22,627 nt of DNA from CAYWNK01 sp047639615 (GTDB lineage: Bacteria > Planctomycetota > UBA1135 > GCA-002686595), in contig JBLIOL010000048.1 in NCBI GenBank assembly GCA_047639615.1, positions 1 to 22,627 on the forward strand, given 5' to 3'. The position numbers were made by a program, and so were the translations under genes. The notes under the pieces were generated by a model, which ran no database searches, was not told the DNA's origin, and saw only the letters and a program-made list of their open reading frames with translations. Below, one piece after another: positions 15,435 through 22,549 of this stretch (positions are counted from its first letter, which is position 1; the number at the start of each line of letters is the position of its first letter).

Positions 15435-16033
15435 TGCAAGACGCCGCCAAGGATCGCCGCCTGACCTTGCTCATGGCCGCCATTGCCCTCGGCGACTGGG
15501 AGCTCCTACGTGAAGTGCGCGAGTCGGCACCCGCTGGCGAACCCGACACCGAATGGCGCGAGGCCTTCCTCATGAGCCACCTCTTCGCCGGCTTCCCGCG
15601 CGCCGTCGAAGCCGCCGTCGTACTGCAACGGGCCGGCGGCCTAGGCCAGCCCGACCCAAGCGAACTGCGCGCCGAACTCGACAGGCCCGATGCTGGCGCC
15701 GCCCTCTTCGAGACCATCTACGAGGATCAGACCGAAGCCGTGCGCGGCATCCTCGCAGGCGCCCACCCCGAGCTCGAACGCTGGATCATCGGCCACGCCT
15801 ACGGCCGCGTCCTAGCCCGCCCCGGCCTCTCCGCCGCCCGCCGCGAACTACTCGCCGTAGCCGCCCTCGCCGTCCTAGGCCAAAACCGCCAACTCAGCAG
15901 CCACGTCCGCGGCGCCCGCCGCTGCGGCGCCACCCGCGACCAACTAGACGCCGTCCTCGACACCATCGCCAGCCTTATCCAACCCGACCAACTGGAAGCC
16001 TGCCGCCAGGTCGTCCAGCGCTTCGCCGAGTAG
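15434..16033 (+). CDS. Carboxymuconolactone decarboxylase / AhpD-like fold protein
   Basis: A 199-residue protein recognised from two CMD-type segments. The first is EAFLMSHLFAGFPRAVEAA (about 43-61). The second is LSAARRELLAVAALAVLGQ followed by SSHVRGARRCGATRDQL. The His of the HxxGA pattern is kept, but the CxxC redox pair of AhpD peroxidases is absent, so peroxidase activity is unlikely and the substrate is unknown. The GTG start overlaps the psd stop by one base, which ties its expression to phosphatidylethanolamine synthesis. The last codons (VVQRFAE and stop) lie in a 59-bp sequence repeated 324 bp downstream. Confidence 0.75.
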   Translation: MQDAAKDRRLTLLMAAIALGDWELLREVRESAPAGEPDTEWREAFLMSHLFAGFPRAVEAAVVLQRAGGLGQPDPSELRAELDRPDAGAALFETIYEDQTEAVRGILAGAHPELERWIIGHAYGRVLARPGLSAARRELLAVAALAVLGQNRQLSSHVRGARRCGATRDQLDAVLDTIASLIQPDQLEACRQVVQRFAE

Positions 16034-16067
16034 CCAACTACTCGAGGTCGTCGGCTGCGGAAAGTAC
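16009..16067. repeat. 59-bp direct repeat, copy 1 (at the 3' end of the CMD-like gene)
   Basis: Identical at 54 of 59 positions to 16333-16391, offset 324 bp. It spans the last codons and stop of the CMD-like gene. Read on the minus strand it also gives a degenerate copy of the kinase gene's end (VLSAADDLE stop, against VLSAAADPE stop). It abuts the left inverted repeat directly. Confidence 0.95.
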
Positions 16068-16117
16068 CGACCATACCGAGCCGCACCATACCGAGCCGCA
16101 CCAATCGCCGCCGTTTT
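16067..16117. repeat. Left arm of 51/52-bp inverted repeat
   Basis: It pairs with 16275-16326 with one mismatch and one single-base indel. The arm itself consists of two tandem units containing ACCATACCGAGCCGC, followed by ACCAATCGCCGCCG and TTTT. Confidence 0.95.
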
Positions 16118-16122
16118 CCCGC

Positions 16123-16160
16123 CCACCACGAAACACATCTCTGACATGTATTCGTCGTGG
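16123..16160. other. Hairpin in the centre of the inverted-repeat element
   Basis: CCACCACGAA (16123-16132) pairs with TTCGTCGTGG (16151-16160) with one mismatch. An inner ACAT/ATGT stem (16135-16138 and 16146-16149) closes a 7-base loop. It would form on either strand. Confidence 0.6.
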
Positions 16161-16274
16161 TTCAAGAGGTCCCGTTCGCATCATCCGCGGGAGTTCTCAA
16201 GCAGTGGCCGGCCGGCGCACCGAGGAACCGAGTAGCCAACATGACTGTCTCGGATCTGTATGGGCAGCCCGAGG

Positions 16275-16326
16275 AAAACGACGGCGATTGGTGCGGCTCG
16301 GTATGGTCGCGGCTCGGTATGGTCGG
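16275..16326. repeat. Right arm of 51/52-bp inverted repeat
   Basis: Reverse complement of 16067-16117 apart from one base change and one extra base. It contains two tandem copies of CGGCTCGGTATGGT. The two arms could form a very long stem with a 157-nt loop in RNA or a cruciform in DNA. Confidence 0.95.
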
Positions 16327-16332
16327 CCGGTG

Positions 16333-16391
16333 GGTCGTCCAGCGCTTCGCCGAGTAGCCGGCTACTCGGGGTCGGCGGCTGCGGAGAGTAC
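16333..16391. repeat. 59-bp direct repeat, copy 2 (at the 3' end of the kinase gene)
   Basis: Second copy of 16009-16067. On the plus strand it still encodes the end of the CMD-like protein (VVQRFAE and stop, TAG at 16355-16357). On the minus strand it encodes the true end of the kinase. Confidence 0.95.
16350..16369. other. 20-bp perfect palindrome containing convergent stop codons
   Basis: CCGAGTAGCCGGCTACTCGG is its own reverse complement. It contains the duplicated CMD-gene stop (TAG 16355-16357) and the kinase stop (CTA 16362-16364). Copy 1 of the direct repeat keeps only a 7-bp stem with a CCAA loop (16027-16044). It could act as a bidirectional stem-loop at the convergent 3' ends, although no T-run follows. 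Confidence 0.6.
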
Positions 16392-19300
16392 GACGCTTAG
16401 GAATTCGATGCGCTCGGAGGAGCGCAGTTCCAGGGTCGGGGCGCGGGCCGTGCGGGGTTCGGTCTGGTACCAGTTCTCGACGTGCAGTTTACGGCTGTCG
16501 ATGATGACTCGTTCGAGGCGGCCGGCTCGGGGATCTAGGTCGATCTGCAGGACGTGGCGTTTGCCGCGGACCAGGTAGCGCATGCCCTCGAAGCCGCCCA
16601 CGCTCTTGCCGCTCGCGGACTCGGCGTTCTGCAGCAAGGTTTCGAGAGGCTCGGTTCCGCCCACGAAGCGCGGGCGGTCGGAGTAATTGAGGAAGACCAG
16701 GTTGTAACCAGCCAGGCTGATCAGCAGTTCGTTCTTGAGCGAGCTGTCTTCGGGGCACATGAACTCGAGGATCAAGCTCATGTGTCGCTCCGGCTGAAGA
16801 GGCGCGCCCAAAGCCAAGATCGCCCCACCGCCGGGGCCGATCACAGTCGGGCGCAATTCCTGGGTGGACGAGAGCGCTAGGGCGCCGCCCTCCACTCGGA
16901 AGGGGCCCAGTTGCCATGCACCGGCCTTGGAACCGTTGAATTCCCAGCGCAGATCCACCGGTTGGTAGGAGCCCAGAGGGGTGTGCAACTTGCGGCTCGC
17001 TGCCGGGAAGGCGCTCTGCACACTGGCGACCTGTAGATTGCCGCTCCAGACCCTCAAGACCGTGTCCAAGTCAAACTGCTGGGCAGTGCTCAGGATGTCA
17101 GCGTACTCCTTCCGCACACGCTCCACCTCGGACTCGATGCGCGCGCGGGAAGCACTACCTGAGCGGCTATCGAGCTGAATCGTGAGCATCTCTAGTTCCA
17201 GCTGCTTGTCCCGTTCCAGTCGCTCCTGACCAGCCTGCTGCAGAGCGCGTTGGATGCGTTCATCCAGTGCTTGCCAGAGGCGCGCTTCCAGGTCGGACTC
17301 GCTGCTGCCTGCCTGCACAGTGGGCACGGGCATGGGATTTGGCAGCAACTCTGCGGCGCGCTTCAGGTCTCCTTCATGGAAGCGGAAAAGAGCCAAGCTA
17401 AGCAGCGACTTAGCGCTGGCGGGCTTGGCCCAACCCCAGACCCTTTCCATGTCGCGGGTGGCCAGCATGACCACATCCGCTGCATCCGCTGCATCCGCCG
17501 CGGGTGCTCGCAACTGAAACAGCAGCTCATTGGGAGCGCCGCGGCTGTCCCTGCCCTTCACCAACGCAAAGGGCTGCAGACGGGCATCACCGGGAACCCG
17601 CAGAGTGCCGCTGTGACCGATGGAGTTCCGATAGAGCGTCGCCTCTTGGCCGTTGCGATCTTGCAGAGCACGGTTAGCGACATCGAGGAATTGCACCAGG
17701 CGTTCGGATTCAAAGCGCAACAGACCCACCTCCGGATGCACGGACGCGCGCCAGTCGGTTCCGAGCCGGTTCTCCCAGCGTTCGACCGCCAGATCGTAGG
17801 AGCGCTCGGAGTACAAACGCCGCACGTAGCGTAGGTCCTGCGCCAGACCCGCAGCAGCGGTGGTTCGGCGTAGCTCCCCGCGCTCGTCCTTGAGCTGGGC
17901 GCGCATCTCCACTTGCGCGCGCAGATAGCGTCGCAACCAAGCCTCCGGCACCTGCTCCAAATCCACGAGCAGCTCATCCAGGCGCTCCTTCACGAAGCCG
18001 TCCAGCATGGGCCCCGGATCCAGGGCCGGGTTCGTGGCCAGCTCCAGCCCTAGCTCTTCGGCGTAGACGCGAATCTCGCGCACGAGCAGATGATCCTGAT
18101 TGTCCCAGTGCACCTGTGCATCACGCAGGCCTTGATCTAGGTGACGCCGCACGCGCGCTTCGAGCATCTTGTGCACGCGCGCGCGATCCAAGCCCGTCAG
18201 GTCACAGCCGCTGCTAACTATCAAGCTCGACCAGGGTTGCTCCAGATTCCGCAAGGCGTCGATGTAGCGACGCCCCGCGTAGAGCCCCGCCGCGCGTGGA
18301 CCGAGCTCGCGTACCACGTAGTCCTCGACCTCTTTCACCCGTAGGCCACTGACACGCGTCAGCTCCCCATCCGCGCGCACCACTTGCTCCTCGCGCCAGG
18401 TACGCAGGCGCTGGCCCTCTTCCGGTACCGGCAGGTCCACCAGATTCTGGAATCCAGTGGAGGTGGCCAGGCCGTGATCGAAAGGCATGCCCATCAGGCC
18501 ACGGGCCTTAACTAATTGGCCAACCTCGAGCAGGCCATCGAACTCCGCGCCCAGGCGTCGGCGGAAGTCACGCAGCTCGCGGCTGAGATCCTGCAGCAGG
18601 TCCAACTTGAACTCGCGCACGGCCGGGCGCGCTGAGGGCTGCACGGGCGCTTGATTGCTGGGCGAGAGCAGGTTGTCGATGGCGTCGAGGGCCATGGCCA
18701 AGGGCAAGCTGCCGGCGCGATAGCCCTGGCGCAACTTGTCGAGGCGCGGAGAAGGCGCACTGGTGGCGACCCTCTCCGGCGCCGGTCGGCTGCTCCAAAT
18801 CCCGAGTCCGATGGCACCACCGATCAGCAGTAAACCCGCCGCCCCGAGGAGCCACTTGCTCTTGCCCTCGCCCTCCGCATAGAGCGGATCGAGGCTCGAA
18901 GCGCGCACATCCGGAGCACGCCGCTCGCGCAGCAGCTCCAGGTCGCGCGCCAGTTGATGGGGCTCTGTGTAGCGCTTGGCCGGATCGCGCGCCAAGCACT
19001 TGCGCAGCACCAAGACCATGCCCTTGGAGAGCTCTGGCGCAAACTTGCGCGGGTCCGGTACACGGTGATAGAGCACCGCCGAAAGCACCTCCGCGACGCT
19101 CGCCCCGGTGAAGGGCGGCCGGCCACAAAGGGCGTGGTACATGCTCGCGCCCAGGGACCAAATGTCGGAGCGCGTGTCGGCGCAGGAGGGATCCTTGGCC
19201 TGCTCGGGACTGATGTAATGGGGCGTACCCAGGGTGCCGCCCGGCGAAGTCAGCGCCGGATCGTCCTCGCCGATGGCCAGGCCTAAATCCACCAGGCGCG

Positions 19301-19784
19301 CTTGGCCGTGGGGATCGATCAGGATGTTTGCGGGCTTCACATCGCGGTGCGTGACGCCAGCCTCGTGGGCATACTGCAGGGCGTCCACCAGGGGCTCGAA
19401 GAAGCGCAGAGCTTGGCGCTCGGTGAGCGAGCCCTGCTCCTCGAGGCGCTCGCCCAGGGAAATACCCTCGACCAGCTCCATGGCGTACCACCAGCGGCCC
19501 TCGGACTCGCCCATGTCGATGGCCGAGATGATTGCCGGGTGAGCTAGCTTGGCCGCCGTCCGCGCCTCACGCTGCAGGCGCCGCACGGCCTTGCGATTGC
19601 CCATGAGCTCCGGGTGCAGGAGCTTGATCGCCACCGATCGGTCCACCGCCAGTTGCACTGCGCTGTAGACCACCCCCGTGGCGCCCCGTCCCAAAACGCC
19701 CTCGATGCGATAACCCTCGATGCGCGGCAGGGCGCTGGGGCCGTCGGAACGGGCTTCGGGGTTGGGTTTCGGGGTATCGGACAC
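16362..19784 (-). CDS. Transmembrane Ser/Thr protein kinase with large extracytoplasmic region
   Basis: A 1140-residue Hanks-type (PknB-like) kinase. The cytoplasmic kinase domain (about 25-288) has the glycine loop GRGATG (32-37), Lys54 (VAIK), Glu73, HRDVKPAN with Asp148, VDLGLA with Asp167 (DLG in place of DFG) and SPEQA. All catalytic residues are present, so it should be active. A single membrane helix lies at about 311-330. The region beyond has a Glu/Arg-rich helical part, probably partly coiled coil. The end (about 950-1130) is beta-rich, beginning WEFNGSKAGAWQLGPFRVEGG, and resembles a concanavalin-like sandwich; this fold is a guess. The start is GTG at 19784. It follows the FHA-sigma54 activator on the same strand with an 83-bp gap. 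The 3' end lies in a repeat. Confidence 0.9.
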   Translation of the reverse strand: MSDTPKPNPEARSDGPSALPRIEGYRIEGVLGRGATGVVYSAVQLAVDRSVAIKLLHPELMGNRKAVRRLQREARTAAKLAHPAIISAIDMGESEGRWWYAMELVEGISLGERLEEQGSLTERQALRFFEPLVDALQYAHEAGVTHRDVKPANILIDPHGQARLVDLGLAIGEDDPALTSPGGTLGTPHYISPEQAKDPSCADTRSDIWSLGASMYHALCGRPPFTGASVAEVLSAVLYHRVPDPRKFAPELSKGMVLVLRKCLARDPAKRYTEPHQLARDLELLRERRAPDVRASSLDPLYAEGEGKSKWLLGAAGLLLIGGAIGLGIWSSRPAPERVATSAPSPRLDKLRQGYRAGSLPLAMALDAIDNLLSPSNQAPVQPSARPAVREFKLDLLQDLSRELRDFRRRLGAEFDGLLEVGQLVKARGLMGMPFDHGLATSTGFQNLVDLPVPEEGQRLRTWREEQVVRADGELTRVSGLRVKEVEDYVVRELGPRAAGLYAGRRYIDALRNLEQPWSSLIVSSGCDLTGLDRARVHKMLEARVRRHLDQGLRDAQVHWDNQDHLLVREIRVYAEELGLELATNPALDPGPMLDGFVKERLDELLVDLEQVPEAWLRRYLRAQVEMRAQLKDERGELRRTTAAAGLAQDLRYVRRLYSERSYDLAVERWENRLGTDWRASVHPEVGLLRFESERLVQFLDVANRALQDRNGQEATLYRNSIGHSGTLRVPGDARLQPFALVKGRDSRGAPNELLFQLRAPAADAADAADVVMLATRDMERVWGWAKPASAKSLLSLALFRFHEGDLKRAAELLPNPMPVPTVQAGSSESDLEARLWQALDERIQRALQQAGQERLERDKQLELEMLTIQLDSRSGSASRARIESEVERVRKEYADILSTAQQFDLDTVLRVWSGNLQVASVQSAFPAASRKLHTPLGSYQPVDLRWEFNGSKAGAWQLGPFRVEGGALALSSTQELRPTVIGPGGGAILALGAPLQPERHMSLILEFMCPEDSSLKNELLISLAGYNLVFLNYSDRPRFVGGTEPLETLLQNAESASGKSVGGFEGMRYLVRGKRHVLQIDLDPRAGRLERVIIDSRKLHVENWYQTEPRTARAPTLELRSSERIEFLSVVLSAAADPE
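17474..17500 (-). repeat. Three 9-bp tandem units inside the kinase gene
   Basis: CATCCGCTG occurs twice and CATCCGCCG once in tandem, encoding an Ala-Ala-Asp repeat (AADAADAAD) in the extracytoplasmic part of the kinase. This is simple in-frame slippage sequence. Confidence 0.85.
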
Positions 19785-19867
19785 GGATCTAGGAACGGCT
19801 AGGGATCACTACAGACGTTGAGAGAGCGGGTTTCCACTCTCCGCAATAGAAGAACTGGACGGGCCAA

Positions 19868-21868
19868 CTACCCATCGGCCACTTCGCTCTTTTTCTTGGC
19901 AAGCCCGTACTTCTCGAGCTTGCGTTGGAGCGCGAAGCGGCTGATTCCGAGCGCCTTGGAGGCCTGGCTCTTATTGCCGCCGGCCTGGGCCAATGCAGCT
20001 TCGATGCTGCGGCGCTCTAAATCGGCCACCGCCGAGCGAATATCGCCCGACTCCAGCACAGCCGCCCCGGGTAGGGAGTCCCCGCCCTTAGTGCGGCCTT
20101 CGCGCACGCCCTCGGACAGGTGCTCCGGCAGCACCTCGCCCGTGGCCAGCACGATCAAGCGCCGCATCTCGTTCTCAAGCTCGCGCACATTGCCCGGCCA
20201 GTCGTGACTCACCAAGCAAGCCATCACATCGTGGGGCAAGGCCGGCGCCTCGCGCCCGGCGTCGCGGGCCGCGCGGATCAAGAGGTGCTCCGCCAGCAGC
20301 GGGATGTCGTCCCGGCGCTCGCGCAGGCTGGGCAGATTCACCGCCAGCACAGCGATGCGGTAGTACAGGTCCTCGCGGAAGGTCCCCTCGCGCACCATCT
20401 CTTCCAGGTTGCGGTGGCTGGCCGTGAGGATGCGCACATCGACCTTGATGATGCGATCCGAGCCCAAGACCCGCAGCTCGCCCTCCTGCAAAACGCGCAA
20501 GAGCTTCTTCTGCATCTCGGGGCTCATGTCCCCGATCTCGTCCAAGAAGAGCGTGCCCCCATCGGCCTGCTCCAAGAGACCTTTCTTGGTCTTGTAGGCA
20601 CCTGTGAAAGCGCCGCGCACATGACCGAAGAGTTCGGACTCGAGCAGGGTATCCGGCAAGGCCGCGCAGTTTTCGGTCACGAAGGCCTTCTTGGAGCGTC
20701 CGCCATTGAAGTGAATCGCGCGCGCGATGAGCTCCTTGCCCGTGCCGCTCTCTCCGTGAATCAGCACCGGCAGCTCGGACTCGATAATCCGATCCAGCTG
20801 CTGGAAGATGGACCGCATGGAGTTGCTCGCGCCCACGATCGAGTTGTAGTCGTAACGGCCGCGCTCGCGCCCGAGCTCCGCGCGCACCACAGCCAGCTCC
20901 AAGTCGCGATCCTTGACTTTGCGCCCCAATTGCTTGTTTAGGCGCTCAATTTGCAAGCCGGAGTTCTCGAGCCGGTGATTGCGCTCGCGCAGCTCCTGCA
21001 CCAACCGCGCCTGCTGCACAGCGATCGACGCCTGCGCCGCAAACAGCTCCACCAGCTCCATGTCCTCTTCGTTGAAGGCACCGAACTGCAGCCTGTTGTC
21101 CACGTACAAGACACCCTCCACGCGCCCCTCCACATGAATCGGCAAGCACATCACCGAGCGCAAGCGCAGGTCCTCGACGCTGGCCATGGCCTCGAAGCGA
21201 TCGTCCTGTCCGGCGTCCAATGACAGCAGCGGATTTCCATCCGCCACCACCCGCCCAGCGATGCCCATGGAAAGCCTCGAACGCGGCACGACCACATCCG
21301 AGTGATCGAAACTGCGCGCGACGCTGACGGTCATGTGATCCACGTCGGCAATCTCGGGCCGCTCCGCCCGGCGTGCCTCGTCCTCCATCAATAGGAAGCC
21401 GCGCTCGCCGCCGACCAAGCTCACGGCCGCGTCCACGATCAAACGCAGCAACGGCAGCAGCTCCGTCTCGCGCACCAGCTCGCGCGTGATCTTGGCGAAC
21501 ACGCGCAGGTTTTCGCGCTCGCGGCGCGCATCCCCGGTCATGGTCGCGAGGCCTTCAAAACCCTTCGCCGCGCCCTTGGCCCCGTTGAGTTTTGGCTCCA
21601 TGACGATGCGCACGCCGCCCACCTCGATCTCATCCCCTACTTCAAGCAGCTTGCGATCCACTCGCTGGCCGTTGACGCGCGTGCCGTTGGCGCTGCCCAG
21701 GTCGATCAGCCAGGGCTCACCGTCCGTGGTCTCGATCCGGCTGTGATGCCGAGAGACCTTGGTGGAAGCCAGCCGGATGTCATTATCGAGGGCCCTTCCA
21801 ATGGCAATTACGGGGGAGGCAAGTTCTACCGGCGTGCGTACGCCGTCTTCGATCACGGTCCATCTCAT
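19868..21868 (-). CDS. Sigma54-dependent transcriptional activator with FHA and GAF domains
   Basis: A 666-residue enhancer-binding protein. The FHA domain (about 5-95) shows GRALDNDIRL, VSRHHSRIE and GSANGTRVNG, the phosphothreonine-binding pattern. A GAF domain (about 125-290) follows, with CLPIHVEGRVEGVLYVDN, and then a coiled coil (about 288-335). The AAA+ domain (about 342-575) has Walker A GESGTGKE (372-379), GAFTGA (419-424, the intact sigma54-contacting loop), Walker B FLDEIG (441-446) and FREDLYYR. The C-terminal Fis-type helix-turn-helix (about 615-656) reads GGNKSQASKALGISRFALQRK. The start is the ATG at 21868. There is no receiver domain; the FHA domain next to a Ser/Thr kinase gene suggests control by Thr phosphorylation. 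Its target promoters are not identifiable in this window. Confidence 0.96.
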   Translation of the reverse strand: MRWTVIEDGVRTPVELASPVIAIGRALDNDIRLASTKVSRHHSRIETTDGEPWLIDLGSANGTRVNGQRVDRKLLEVGDEIEVGGVRIVMEPKLNGAKGAAKGFEGLATMTGDARRERENLRVFAKITRELVRETELLPLLRLIVDAAVSLVGGERGFLLMEDEARRAERPEIADVDHMTVSVARSFDHSDVVVPRSRLSMGIAGRVVADGNPLLSLDAGQDDRFEAMASVEDLRLRSVMCLPIHVEGRVEGVLYVDNRLQFGAFNEEDMELVELFAAQASIAVQQARLVQELRERNHRLENSGLQIERLNKQLGRKVKDRDLELAVVRAELGRERGRYDYNSIVGASNSMRSIFQQLDRIIESELPVLIHGESGTGKELIARAIHFNGGRSKKAFVTENCAALPDTLLESELFGHVRGAFTGAYKTKKGLLEQADGGTLFLDEIGDMSPEMQKKLLRVLQEGELRVLGSDRIIKVDVRILTASHRNLEEMVREGTFREDLYYRIAVLAVNLPSLRERRDDIPLLAEHLLIRAARDAGREAPALPHDVMACLVSHDWPGNVRELENEMRRLIVLATGEVLPEHLSEGVREGRTKGGDSLPGAAVLESGDIRSAVADLERRSIEAALAQAGGNKSQASKALGISRFALQRKLEKYGLAKKKSEVADG

Positions 21869-21911
21869 GGGGCTTCGGGGGAGTCTTGAGGGCTGAGGAG
21901 GAGCCCAATCG

Positions 21912-21943
21912 GGCCTGGGGAGGCCCTGGGGAGGCCCTGGGGG
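21912..21943. repeat. Three tandem 10-11-bp units upstream of the sigma54 activator
   Basis: GGCCTGGGGA, GGCCCTGGGGA and GGCCCTGGGGG follow each other in the leader of the activator gene, in the 228-bp divergent gap (21869-22096). Helical-period spacing could suit protein binding, but slippage is equally likely. The rest of the gap shows no clear gene or strong promoter for the activator. Confidence 0.7.
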
Positions 21944-22083
21944 AAGCTTTCGTGCACTATCGCACGGTCAATACTACTAGTCACGCCAACTGTTCGGTTA
22001 CCGCACACCCGCCCAGCGGCGACTCTGCCCCAATCCGAACCCCCGATCCCCAGGAGACCCCCAATTTCCCCTCCCAGCCCTGC

Positions 22084-22089
22084 TACCCT
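22084..22089 (+). promoter_or_regulatory. Candidate leaderless -10 box for the YkgJ-family gene
   Basis: TACCCT is followed by 7 nt and then the ATG at 22097, the same spacing as the TATCCT box before psd. Both sit in a shared GCTAnCCTnCC context. Confidence 0.45.
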
Positions 22090-22096
22090 GCCGCGC

Positions 22097-22549
22097 ATGA
22101 CCTCCAGCCCCTGGTACAAGGACGGCCTGCGCTTCACCTGCACCGCCTGCGGCGAGTGCTGCAAGGCCCACGGCGAGTACTCCCACGTCTACCTCACCAC
22201 CCCCGAGGTAGAGCCCCTCGCCGCCGCCCTAGGCCTCACCGAAGAGGCCTTCCTCAAAGAGCACTGCACCGAGGACCGCGGCTGGATCGTGCTCAAGGCC
22301 CAGGACCCGGCCTGCCCCTTCCTCTCCAAAGAGGGCCGCTGCAACGTCTACGAAGCGCGCCCCATGCAGTGCCGCACCTGGCCCTTCTGGAAAGAGAACC
22401 TCCAAGAGTCCCACTGGAAAGGCCCCGTCAAAGCCATCTGCCCCGGCCTAGACACCGGCCAACTCCACAGCGCCGAAGACCTCGAAGGCGTCGCCGAGCA
22501 CAACGAGCAGTGGTACGACACCGACGGCAGCCCGGATCAGTTGGGCTAG
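22097..22549 (+). CDS. YkgJ-family cysteine-cluster (zinc/iron-chelating) protein
   Basis: A 150-residue protein with the family pattern of paired cysteines. The N-terminal motif CTACGECC has Cys15, 18, 21 and 22. Further cysteines are Cys73 (ACPFL), Cys82 (GRCNVYEARP), Cys92 (QCRTWPFW) and Cys115 (ICPG), with an extra Cys57. The segment CNVYEARPMQCRTWPFW is diagnostic. The family is thought to bind zinc or an iron-sulfur cluster; its reaction is not established. No signal peptide or membrane segment is seen, so it is probably cytoplasmic. It is the only plus-strand gene in this part, divergent from the sigma54 activator. The final 78 bp of the window after it hold nothing recognisable. Confidence 0.9.
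   Translation: MTSSPWYKDGLRFTCTACGECCKAHGEYSHVYLTTPEVEPLAAALGLTEEAFLKEHCTEDRGWIVLKAQDPACPFLSKEGRCNVYEARPMQCRTWPFWKENLQESHWKGPVKAICPGLDTGQLHSAEDLEGVAEHNEQWYDTDGSPDQLG

Larger units (their letters stand above)
16067..16332. mobile_element. Candidate small non-autonomous insertion or structured element between convergent genes
   Basis: The 328-bp space between the CMD-like gene stop and the kinase stop holds no convincing gene. From left to right it has the remainder of direct-repeat copy 1, a 51-bp inverted-repeat arm, a 157-bp centre, the opposite 52-bp arm, six bases (CCGGTG) and direct-repeat copy 2. Inverted arms inside direct repeats are the layout of a transposon-derived miniature element, but a 59-bp target duplication would be far longer than usual. 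No transposase or recombinase lies nearby. A tandem duplication of the gene junction followed by rearrangement, or recombination between related repeats elsewhere in the genome, are alternatives. The repeat geometry is seen directly; mobility is inferred. Confidence 0.4.

Noticed and set aside
16157..16357. 66-codon plus-strand frame ending with the same VVQRFAE as the CMD-like protein
   Set aside because: The shared ending comes from the duplicated 59-bp sequence. The rest reads through the inverted-repeat arm and shows no domain or start signal, so I treat it as noncoding repeat sequence.
15553..16578. 341-codon plus-strand open frame running through the CMD-like gene, the repeats and the kinase end
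   Set aside because: Its product is almost entirely Arg, Pro and Thr, it is a +1 shadow of the CMD-like gene, and it crosses into the antisense of the kinase.
21869..22096. Search for a sigma54 promoter (-24/-12) upstream of the activator
   Set aside because: A TTGGCGTGAC segment on the minus strand has a GG but no GC at the required distance, so no sigma54 site can be claimed.
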